Shown one piece after another: positions 6,129-12,801 of a stretch of 14,946 bases of DNA (the first letter of the stretch is position 1; each line of letters begins with the position of its first letter). The notes beneath the pieces are model-generated. The model saw only the letters and a program-made list of their open reading frames with translations, was not told the origin of the DNA and made no database searches. Location of the stretch: positions 1 to 14,946 of the forward strand of contig JBFWPF010000034.1 of assembly GCA_050250135.1 (NCBI GenBank), given 5' to 3'. A program made the position numbers and the translations under genes. The stretch is from JBFWPF01 sp050250135 (lineage in GTDB: Bacteria > Chlamydiota > Chlamydiia > Chlamydiales > JAFEGQ01).

Positions 6129-7532
6129 TTAAAGGGTGCCGCCGACGGGCATGGGGGCGTAATTGGCGAACTGGACATAGTCGCCCCGGTAGGTGAGGTT
6201 GACGCTGCCCACGCCCCCATGCCGGTTCTTGGCCACAATCACTTCGGCCATTCCCGGCTTATCGAGCGGGTCATAATACTCGCGGCGGAGGAGGAGCATG
6301 ATAATGTCGGCATCCTGCTCGATGCTTCCGCTTTCACGCAGATCGCTCATCATCGGCCGGTGCCCATGCCGCTCCTCCACCTTACGGGAAAGCTGAGAGA
6401 CACAAATGACCGGAATATCGAGCTCCCGCGCCAGATTTTTTAGCATGCGGGAGATCTCCGAAATTTCGGTCTGCCGATTTTCAGGTCCCCGTGCACTTTG
6501 GGAGCCGGAGAGGAGCTGGAGGTAGTCGACGATAAGGAGATCGATGTTGTAGCTCTCCTTCATGCGCCGGGCCCGGGCTCTGAGGTCGGTGATCCGCAGC
6601 CCCGGCTGGTCATCGATCACCATGGTGTGGCGCTGCATCTCGCTGACGGCGCCGACGATCCGCTGGTACTCCAGGCCGCTAAGGGAGCCGGTCTGGATCT
6701 TGTCCCCCTCCACCTCTGCTTGAGAGCAGACGAGGCGGTGGACGAGCTGCTCGGCGGTCATCTCAAGAGAGAAAATACCAACCGACTTCCCCCCTCTGAA
6801 GCAGACATTTTCGGCGATGTTCATGGCTAGAGCGGTTTTACCCATAGCGGGGCGGCCGGCGATGATGATCAGGTGGGAGTTGCCAAGGCCGTTGAGCATC
6901 TTGTCGAGGTCGAGAAAGTGGGTAGGGAGGCCGGTTACCCCCGGGTCGTCGGGCCCCCGGGTCTGGTAGGCCTCTTGCCGGGCCTCGAGCTCTTTCAGGA
7001 AGGTCGTCTCCGCCTTCCCCACCGAGCCGGCCAAGATCTCCCCGATCAGCTTGCCCGCTTTGGGATTGGAGGCCTGACTGATTTGGAAAAAGAGCCCTTG
7101 CGCATCGTCCAGGAGGGTATGGACATCCTCGGGGTCATCGAGGGCCTGCTTCTCAATCGTCTGGGCCGCATCGATCATCCGGCGGAGGACCGCCTTGCTT
7201 TTGACAAGGCCGGCGTACTCCTCGATGAAGGCGCTGGTACCCGCATACTGGGCGATAGTGGCGACATAGCCGGCACCACCGACCGCATCGAGCTTGTTTT
7301 GCCGCTTGAGCTCCTCGCAGACCAGGTGGACATCGGCGGGCCGCTCGGTACGATAGGCGTTTTTGAGGACCTGGAAGATGAGCTTGTGTTCGGTGAAGTA
7401 GAAATCCCCCTCGCTCAAGGCATCGGCGGCGATGTTGAGGCTGCCCACGCTCGTGAGCATGCAGCCTAGGACCATCATCTCCGACTCTTTGGAGTGGGGG
7501 GTAACTTTTACTTTAACCGCACTGTCGACCAT
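6129..7532 (-). CDS. dnaB: replicative DNA helicase DnaB
   Basis: A 467-residue protein, normal length for DnaB, the hexameric helicase that unwinds DNA at the replication fork. The N-terminal primase-interacting domain (about 12-115) begins SKESEMMVLGCML. The RecA-like C-terminal domain has Walker A GRPAMGKT (226-233), FSLEM (254-258), Walker B LLIVDYLQLL (332-341), the SQLSRKVEER stretch (379-388) and the DLRESGSIEQDAD motif (397-409). There is no intein. The open frame continues upstream through the tRNA-Ser gene on the opposite strand, but those 56 extra residues are unlike DnaB; the ATG at 7532 gives the family N-terminus. There is no obvious Shine-Dalgarno sequence before this ATG, and the candidate promoter is very close to it. 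ATGs slightly downstream (residues 19-20) are less likely. Confidence 0.93.
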   Translation of the reverse strand: MVDSAVKVKVTPHSKESEMMVLGCMLTSVGSLNIAADALSEGDFYFTEHKLIFQVLKNAYRTERPADVHLVCEELKRQNKLDAVGGAGYVATIAQYAGTSAFIEEYAGLVKSKAVLRRMIDAAQTIEKQALDDPEDVHTLLDDAQGLFFQISQASNPKAGKLIGEILAGSVGKAETTFLKELEARQEAYQTRGPDDPGVTGLPTHFLDLDKMLNGLGNSHLIIIAGRPAMGKTALAMNIAENVCFRGGKSVGIFSLEMTAEQLVHRLVCSQAEVEGDKIQTGSLSGLEYQRIVGAVSEMQRHTMVIDDQPGLRITDLRARARRMKESYNIDLLIVDYLQLLSGSQSARGPENRQTEISEISRMLKNLARELDIPVICVSQLSRKVEERHGHRPMMSDLRESGSIEQDADIIMLLLRREYYDPLDKPGMAEVIVAKNRHGGVGSVNLTYRGDYVQFANYAPMPVGGTL

Positions 7533-7539
7533 AAGGTTG

Positions 7540-7569
7540 AGCGTACCACACTTGCTTCCAAGCTGCCAA
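7540..7569 (-). promoter_or_regulatory. candidate dnaB promoter
   Basis: On the minus strand TTGGCA (7564-7569) and TACGCT (7540-7545) are separated by 18 bases, a possible sigma-70-type promoter. The -10 box is weak (three of six consensus bases) and ends 7 bases before the dnaB ATG, so a transcript from here would be leaderless or nearly so. Confidence 0.3.
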
Positions 7570-7580
7570 CGGCGTAATAT
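7552..7580 (+). promoter_or_regulatory. candidate tRNA-Ser promoter
   Basis: TTGCTT (7552-7557) and TAATAT (7575-7580) are spaced by 17 bases, and the -10 box ends 11 bases before the mature tRNA 5' end, a typical distance. It overlaps the candidate dnaB promoter on the other strand, so the two genes may compete for RNA polymerase. Confidence 0.45.
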
Positions 7581-7591
7581 TGGCCCTTTCT

Positions 7592-7678
7592 GGAAAGATG
7601 GCTGAGTGGCCGAAGGCACGTCCCTGCTAAGGACGCGTACCCTCACGGGTACCGAGGGTTCGAATCCCTCTCTTTCCG
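7592..7678 (+). tRNA. tRNA-Ser, anticodon GCU
   Basis: An 87-base class II tRNA. The acceptor stem GGAAAGA (7592-7598) pairs fully with TCTTTCC (7671-7677), with G7678 as discriminator. The anticodon stem CGTCC/GGACG encloses the loop CTGCTAA with anticodon GCT at 7626-7628, reading AGC/AGU serine codons. The long variable arm GTACCC-TCAC-GGGTAC (7637-7652) is typical of serine tRNAs. The T stem GAGGG/CCCTC encloses TTCGAAT. CCA is not encoded. All parts are intact. It lies between dnaB (divergent) and the accessory-looking right half of the window. Confidence 0.97.
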
Positions 7679-7743
7679 TTCCCCCAACAGATCCAATCAT
7701 TTATATCTTGCTCATTTTTAGTAATATGGCATTTTTTTTGCTG

Positions 7744-7779
7744 AAAATTGCTGATCCAATGAGCAATTTTTGGCATAAT
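7744..7779 (+). promoter_or_regulatory. candidate promoter with inverted repeat, DUF4143 ATPase
   Basis: A perfect 9-base inverted repeat, AAAATTGCT (7744-7752) and AGCAATTTT (7762-7770), directly precedes an extended -10 element TGGCATAAT (7771-7779). A -35 box at normal spacing is lacking, as is common with extended -10 promoters. The repeat covers where the -35 would be, so it could be an operator, perhaps for autoregulation; this is inference. Transcription would begin near 7786, just before the GAGGAG ribosome binding site. Confidence 0.4.
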
Positions 7780-7802
7780 TTAGTCAGTGAGAGGAGCAAA
7801 AT

Positions 7803-8948
7803 TTGTACCGCCGTTTTCATCAACACCTGGAAAAGTACCTCAAGCCGGGCCGGGTCCTGGTTATGTATGGCCCTAGGCGGGCGGGAAAGACCACCCTATT
7901 GGAGGATTTCCTACGCCATTCCGGAATGAGGTATCGGCTCGATTCAGGCGATGACATCGCCGTAAGGGCTGTGCTTGGGTCGGAGGACTTTAGGCAGATT
8001 AAGGAGTATGCTCGGGGGGTCGATCTCATTGCGATTGATGAGGCCCAGCAGATCCCGAATATTGGGATGGGGCTGAAGATCATTGTGGATCAGGTGCCGG
8101 GCATCCGGGTCATTGCGACCGGTTCCTCCTCGTTTGATTTGGCCCAGGCTATTGGTGAGCCGCTAACGGGGCGGAAGCGGACGATTATGCTCTATCCAAT
8201 GGCGCAGCTTGAGCTTGACCAGACCTACAGCCGGTTTGAGGTCCGCCAGCAGCTGGAGGACGTTCTGATCTATGGGGCCTATCCCGAAATTGTGGCTGCA
8301 AGTAGTCAGCGGGAAAAGCGGGAGCTGGTAAAGGAGATCGCCCACTCCTATCTCCTGAGAGATATTCTGACCCTTGACGGGGTAAAACACTCCGATACCC
8401 TCTACAAGCTCGTGCAGCTATTGGCCCTTCAGATAGGGCAATTGGTCTCCACTAATGAGCTGGCGACCCAGTTGGGCTTAAGCCGCAATACGGTCGATCG
8501 CTATCTCGATCTTCTTCAGAAGGGGTTTGTGATTCAGAAACTTGAGGGATATAGCCGTAACAGGCGGAAAGAGATCAACAAGAAAGCAAAGTACTACTTT
8601 CTCGACAACGGGGTGCGTAATGGGGTGATTGAGAATTTCAATCCGATGAGGGCGCGAAATGATCAGGGAGCCCTGTGGGAGAACTTCCTCTTTTCTGAGC
8701 GGGTGAAGTGGGCCTCGTATAAGGGGTGGTGGGGATTGCGCTATTTCTGGCGGACCTACAGTGGGCAAGAGATCGATTTTGTCGAGGAGCAAGGGGAAGA
8801 ACTCATTGGATACGAGGCCAAGTGGTCGACCTCAAAGCGCGTTAAGGTTCCCAGTGAGTGGCAGGCCAGCTATCCCAACGCGGCCTTTAAGGTGATCACC
8901 CCCGACAACTACTTTGATTTTGTAGCCGATGAAGAGGTATCCGCCTGA
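7803..8948 (+). CDS. AAA_14 / DUF4143 family ATPase
   Basis: A 381-residue member of the widespread bacterial and archaeal AAA_14-DUF4143 ATPases, whose role is mostly unknown; they behave as accessory, often mobile genes. Domain order: P-loop ATPase with Walker A GPRRAGKTT (23-31), Walker B LIAIDEAQ (75-82) and sensor-like ATGSSS (105-110); a winged-helix-like segment TNELATQLGLSRNTVDRYL (217-235); then a C-terminal DUF4143 region with a PD-(D/E)XK-like pattern, EIDFV (323-327) followed by YEAKW (337-341). Length is normal and all motifs look intact. It starts at a TTG: GAGGAG at 7791-7796 is well placed for it, and an in-frame stop lies just upstream at 7788-7790, so no earlier start is possible. 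It ends 13 bases before the stop of the convergent F-box gene. Confidence 0.88.
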   Translation: MYRRFHQHLEKYLKPGRVLVMYGPRRAGKTTLLEDFLRHSGMRYRLDSGDDIAVRAVLGSEDFRQIKEYARGVDLIAIDEAQQIPNIGMGLKIIVDQVPGIRVIATGSSSFDLAQAIGEPLTGRKRTIMLYPMAQLELDQTYSRFEVRQQLEDVLIYGAYPEIVAASSQREKRELVKEIAHSYLLRDILTLDGVKHSDTLYKLVQLLALQIGQLVSTNELATQLGLSRNTVDRYLDLLQKGFVIQKLEGYSRNRRKEINKKAKYYFLDNGVRNGVIENFNPMRARNDQGALWENFLFSERVKWASYKGWWGLRYFWRTYSGQEIDFVEEQGEELIGYEAKWSTSKRVKVPSEWQASYPNAAFKVITPDNYFDFVADEEVSA

Positions 8949-8961
8949 CCCGGCGCATCCG

Positions 8962-10863
8962 TCAATCTACTTTAAAATTGTGGAGAGAGAGGGTTTGCCG
9001 AATCTCCTCAGGGAATACAACGGGGATAGAGATAAGGGGTCGCGCGGCCTGTGCTAAGGTTATTCTAAGGAAGCCGTTGAGTCGGCTGGGTTTGTTGTTC
9101 AGAAGGGTAAGGAGGACCTGAGGTTCATAATGGTGCTTGAAGGGGGGGACGTTTAGGAGGAGGAAGAGGGTATCGACGATCGACCGAAAAGCCGGGGTGA
9201 CCTCCTTAACTTTGGATTGATTGAAAAACCATTCCCAAAGTTGAGTCTCCCGTTGGCTATCTGCAGAGTAAAATAGGGCGGTATAGATCAGGAGCAGACC
9301 AGCCTCTTCTTCCCTTTCAAAGGGGCGGTTTGGCATCGATCTCAGACCCTCCAGGTGGAAAAGGATCTGATCGTCTGAGAGGCTCCCTATCAGCAGAATG
9401 AGAGAGTGGCGATCAAGCCGAGGGAATAGCTCATCATAGTCTTTGGGTGAAAGCTGGTTAGCAACAGCAGACCACCATTGTTGGGCCAGTGTAGGGTCGA
9501 GTTGTGCCCCTTCCACGGCAAGGGAAACCCATTTTTTGTGAAAGAGGTAGCGCTTGACCCGCCCTTCAAGGAGGGTAACCGAGCCGATTGTGGCCTTCCC
9601 CAGCCTCAGCAGCCAGGTCTCGACCCGATCTAAAAACCGGGATAAAGAATAGGGGGAGCGGAGCTCTTCCCTAGGGGTCTTTAGGTCACAAAATGTTCCA
9701 CCCAGCACGGTTTCGTCTCCACAGTGGTTAAACAGCGAGGTGCACCACTGAAGGGTGATCTCATCTTGAAAGACTTTGCGCCACTCAACATCGGGCAGCT
9801 CCATTTGCCATAACTGGGGAAAGCGACCCTTCACCAGGGGAGCCCAAAACGTCCACCCCGCATGTTTTGCTCCGCCGAAGGTAGCATTCATCCAATGGGT
9901 TGTTTTGGAGAGGGAGCGGAGATCGGAGAGGGAGAGCTCCGCCAGCACTTTGGCAAAAGGAAGGTCGGGGAGATTTTCTAGTAGCCCCTGCGGCTCAGGG
10001 AACGGCTTTTCATCGTAGCAGGGGAAAGTCTCTTTAGGGAGGGGATGGACAAAGGGTGACCTAAAGCATCCTATGCTACCCACTAGCCTGAGGGTTTTGG
10101 GCATAAAGGATTCCTTTGTCAGGAGGGATGCCTGTGCCTTGGTCCAGGAAGAGGGGACCACCTTTGCCGATTTATCGTTATCCAACTGCAAGATCTTGAG
10201 CATGGCCGTGAGAAGCTTAGTGGAATCCCATCGATGGGTGAAGAGGGTCTTCCACACCCAGTGGTGGTCATAGGGGGGAGGATCGGCCGGCTGAAAGATC
10301 TGGTCTAGAAAACCGCCCGAGGGTTTTTTGGTTGCGGAGAGCCGGTCTAGCCCATGCACCCCTTCCGCATCCCAAAGGGCAAGGTAGTACTCCTCCTGTT
10401 GGCTGGGGGAGAGTGAGAAGAGGAGAACCCGTTCAACATCAGGCCGCTTGTCCCAAAACAGGGGAGCTAACTTGTAGAGAAGTGAGGCGCTATAGGGGAG
10501 CTTCACATGGAAGGCTTGCGTCTTGCCAGGCCCGTCGACTTGGATGGGAAAAGGGGCAGAGAGTTTAGCGGCAGCTTCTCTATTGTTTGAGACCCACGCG
10601 TAGGGGGCGCTTCCCACAAACAGGGCCGGCTCCATCTGCTGTTCATCATTTAGCCCATGTGCAGCGAGATGGGTAACCAGCTCCTTTTTGACCGCCGGGT
10701 CGAGCGCTGCCAGGAATTCGGTAGGGTCATTGGGCAATTGGCCCCCTTTGATAAAGAGACCTTGCACCATCTTATAGTTACTGGTGCCTAAGGCTTCAAA
10801 GAGGTGAGATGCGGGGAGCTGCAGAGGTTTTTTAGAGGTTTGACTGGGGATTGTAAGTTGCAT
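8962..10863 (-). CDS. F-box protein, tandem family member 1 (633 aa)
   Basis: Third and last gene of a tandem family on the minus strand. An F-box-like domain occupies about 296-370. It starts LPDLPFAKVLAELSLSDL (298-315), continues SLSK..HWMNATFGG, then FWAPLVKGRFPQL (339-351) and a WRKVFQDE segment (361-368). This is the order seen in eukaryotic F-boxes, which bind Skp1 of the SCF ubiquitin ligase. The N-terminal ~290 residues share GSAPYAW (84-90), GPGK (111-114), LPYSASLL and HWVWKTLF (201-208) with the two paralogues. The C-terminal part shares RFLDR, a WWSAVA block and a final HHYEPQVLLTLL segment. No signal peptide or membrane segment is seen. It is the most diverged of the three and lacks the RRAGGIG form (VGSIG here). 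The ATG at 10863 aligns with the 637-aa paralogue. A likely secreted effector, by inference. Confidence 0.85.
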   Translation of the reverse strand: MQLTIPSQTSKKPLQLPASHLFEALGTSNYKMVQGLFIKGGQLPNDPTEFLAALDPAVKKELVTHLAAHGLNDEQQMEPALFVGSAPYAWVSNNREAAAKLSAPFPIQVDGPGKTQAFHVKLPYSASLLYKLAPLFWDKRPDVERVLLFSLSPSQQEEYYLALWDAEGVHGLDRLSATKKPSGGFLDQIFQPADPPPYDHHWVWKTLFTHRWDSTKLLTAMLKILQLDNDKSAKVVPSSWTKAQASLLTKESFMPKTLRLVGSIGCFRSPFVHPLPKETFPCYDEKPFPEPQGLLENLPDLPFAKVLAELSLSDLRSLSKTTHWMNATFGGAKHAGWTFWAPLVKGRFPQLWQMELPDVEWRKVFQDEITLQWCTSLFNHCGDETVLGGTFCDLKTPREELRSPYSLSRFLDRVETWLLRLGKATIGSVTLLEGRVKRYLFHKKWVSLAVEGAQLDPTLAQQWWSAVANQLSPKDYDELFPRLDRHSLILLIGSLSDDQILFHLEGLRSMPNRPFEREEEAGLLLIYTALFYSADSQRETQLWEWFFNQSKVKEVTPAFRSIVDTLFLLLNVPPFKHHYEPQVLLTLLNNKPSRLNGFLRITLAQAARPLISIPVVFPEEIRQTLSLHNFKVD

Positions 10864-10875
10864 AAAGGCTCTTAT

Positions 10876-10889
10876 CCTTTCTAGAAAGG
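10876..10889. repeat. perfect 14-bp palindrome between F-box genes
   Basis: CCTTTCTAGAAAGG is a perfect palindrome in the 40-base gap between the 621-aa and 633-aa F-box genes. On the coding (minus) strand its second half supplies AGAAAGGA, the only ribosome-binding-like sequence before the 10863 ATG, about 11 bases upstream. It might hinder translation of the downstream gene by folding, or be chance. Confidence 0.4.
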
Positions 10890-10903
10890 GTTGACGGACC
10901 CGT

Positions 10904-12769
10904 TCATTCGATTAGGGACGGCAGAAATTGGGGAGCACATGTCTGAAGGGCCCGGAGCAATCTAAGACGGGGGAACCCTGAGTGGCGCAGAACGAGGTTC
11001 TCCAAGACAGTTTGCTCATAATTGTGGAGGAAGTCCTTCACATCCAAGGTAATCGCTAGCGCATCCACTATCTTTCGGTAGGCAAGGGTTGGCTCTTTGC
11101 AGTGGTTTTGCTCACTAAACCACCGGATAAGTTGGGTCTCCAAGGTTGAGTATAAGGGATCCCTTGCGGTCAGGAGGGCATAGGAAATGAGGGTGTGGCC
11201 CGCATTTTTTTCCTGGTCAAAAGCGAGATTGGGGAGATCCTTAGAGGATAGGAGATTGGGGGGATTCTTAGAGGATAGGAGGAGGGGATGATCGGAAGAT
11301 AGGCAGGTGAAATTTAGATTTTGGAGGAACCTGTCTGCCAACAGAAAAAACTGCTGCCGATCGATCCGGGAGTTGACTTTGCAGATCTTCTCGTGGGTGA
11401 TCTTGTCGGCGACAGCAGACCACCATTCTCTTGCGGTCGACATGTTTAGCATCGCCCCCTCCGTGACGAGTTGGGCCCACCGCTCGGTTACGACAAAACG
11501 CTCTGCCCTCTCATGGCAAGTTTTGTAGTCCCGGTGTGGTCCCCTAAGCAGCGCTACGTCGATCCGATCAAGGAACCGACCTAGCTTGAGGGGAGCAGGG
11601 GTAATCTCGTTCAGTGTATTGGCTAAGTCATTGTTATCGAGGCAAAGGATAAAAGGGAGGCAGAATTCGGCGGCAATCTCTTCGCGAAAGACCTTTTCCC
11701 ACTCCAAATCGGTAGGGAGCTGAATATGCCGCAAGGCAGGAAAGCGTTCTTTCACTAACAATGGCCAAAAACCCTTGTTGGACTGCTGGGTGCCACCCAA
11801 TGTGGCGTTCATCCAATGGTCGGTTTTGGAGAGGGAGAGGAGATCGACAATGGAGAGGTCAGCCAAAATCTTAGCAAAAAGCTCCCGGGGAAGCTCTTCG
11901 AGAAGCCACTGGGGGGTGGGAAGGGGCTGCTTTTCGTAGTTTGGGAAATTCTGGTGGGCAAGGGGTGGGGAAAAGATCGAGCGCAAGTTCCCAATGCCGC
12001 CAGCTCGTCGCAGAGCCTGAGGCAAAAACCGATCCTGTTTGAGGATGGGGACCTGCTGGTACTTCCACTGACTGTCGGGCTTGAGAAGGATCTCAATCCC
12101 TTGTGCCAGGAGTATTGGAGAGTGCCATCTCTGCTTGAACAGAGTCGTCCATACCCACGTATGATCATATGACTCTCCCTTCGCCAGACCCTCTAGTGCC
12201 GAATTTCTCGTACTCAACGTGGTTCTTAAACTTGAATTGGATGACTGAGCTGGGGTAACCCACCCAACCAGGTCCGATTCCCAGAGGCTAATATAATACT
12301 CCTCCTGGGCTTTGGGATGGAGGGAGAAGACCACAGACCGTTCAAGTTCAGGGCTCCAACAGCATTCAGCAAGGTGCTGGAGGAGGGATGGGGGATAGGG
12401 GGTTTCGAGGTGGAAGATCCTCGTTTTGCCGGGGCCCTCCTTTGCAAGCGGCGCCATGAAGATTTGCGAAGAGGGGGTTTTACTGTTAGCATGCCATGCG
12501 TAGGGAGCACTCCCCATCATCAGGACCTGGTCAACATCCACGTCACGATTGAAACCATACCGCCCAAGTTGGGTTGCGATCTGTTGCTTTACCGTTTTGT
12601 CGAGAGACTGGATGAATTCATGGGGTGTTTTGGGTTTATCTGTGCTCTGGGTAAAGAGGCGGCAGACCCGCTGATAGTCACCCGTCCCTAAAGCTAGGCA
12701 AATGTCTGAAAGCTCGAATTCGTCGTCTGAGTAGATACTTTTATTCTGGGTAGGAACATCAATCAACAT
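10904..12769 (-). CDS. F-box protein, tandem family member 2 (621 aa)
   Basis: Middle gene of the tandem family. Its F-box (about 291-365) is the clearest of the three: LPRELFAKILADLSIVDLLS (293-312), LSKTDHW, then FWPLLVKERFPAL (334-346) and WEKVFREE (357-364), closely following the eukaryotic F-box pattern LPxELLxxILxxLxxxDLLxLxxVxxxW. The N-terminal region carries GSAPYAW (86-92), EGPGK (111-115), TWVWTTLF (204-211) and LRRAGGIG (253-260) shared with the paralogues. The C-terminal region has GRFLDR, TERWAQLVTEGAML, EWWSAVA and a final HNYEQTVLENL. A 27-bp tandem duplication gives a repeated LSSK-x-x-PNL nonapeptide unique to this copy. The start at 12769 has a strong ribosome binding site (AGGGAGGA, 5 bases upstream). 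It lies 32 bases after the 637-aa gene and 40 before the 633-aa gene. A host-directed effector is inferred. Confidence 0.87.
   Translation of the reverse strand: MLIDVPTQNKSIYSDDEFELSDICLALGTGDYQRVCRLFTQSTDKPKTPHEFIQSLDKTVKQQIATQLGRYGFNRDVDVDQVLMMGSAPYAWHANSKTPSSQIFMAPLAKEGPGKTRIFHLETPYPPSLLQHLAECCWSPELERSVVFSLHPKAQEEYYISLWESDLVGWVTPAQSSNSSLRTTLSTRNSALEGLAKGESYDHTWVWTTLFKQRWHSPILLAQGIEILLKPDSQWKYQQVPILKQDRFLPQALRRAGGIGNLRSIFSPPLAHQNFPNYEKQPLPTPQWLLEELPRELFAKILADLSIVDLLSLSKTDHWMNATLGGTQQSNKGFWPLLVKERFPALRHIQLPTDLEWEKVFREEIAAEFCLPFILCLDNNDLANTLNEITPAPLKLGRFLDRIDVALLRGPHRDYKTCHERAERFVVTERWAQLVTEGAMLNMSTAREWWSAVADKITHEKICKVNSRIDRQQFFLLADRFLQNLNFTCLSSDHPLLLSSKNPPNLLSSKDLPNLAFDQEKNAGHTLISYALLTARDPLYSTLETQLIRWFSEQNHCKEPTLAYRKIVDALAITLDVKDFLHNYEQTVLENLVLRHSGFPRLRLLRALQTCAPQFLPSLIE
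11225..11278 (-). repeat. 27-bp in-frame tandem duplication
   Basis: Two adjacent 27-base copies (11225-11251 and 11252-11278) differ at only about two positions and encode two copies of LSSK[N/D][P/L]PNL in the 621-aa F-box protein. A degenerate third unit (LSSDHPLL) precedes them in the protein. The 637-aa paralogue has a single related LSSKDSPSF at the same place. The near-identity indicates a recent slippage or duplication event. Confidence 0.8.
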
Positions 12770-12774
12770 AGGGG

Positions 12775-12782
12775 TCCTCCCT
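12775..12782 (-). promoter_or_regulatory. ribosome binding site of the 621-aa F-box gene
   Basis: AGGGAGGA on the minus strand, 5 bases before the ATG at 12769. It is the only strong Shine-Dalgarno sequence among the three F-box genes, so the middle protein may be made at a higher rate than its neighbours. Confidence 0.6.
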
Positions 12783-12801
12783 ATTGAGGGGCATTAGGTC
12801 T

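Noticed and set aside
7533..7700. Upstream extension of the dnaB open frame by 56 codons
   Set aside because: It passes through the complete tRNA-Ser gene on the opposite strand and is unlike DnaB; the ATG at 7532 gives the family N-terminus.
8949..8961. Terminator between the convergent ATPase and F-box genes
   Set aside because: Only 13 bases separate the stops and no hairpin with a U-tract is visible in or around them.
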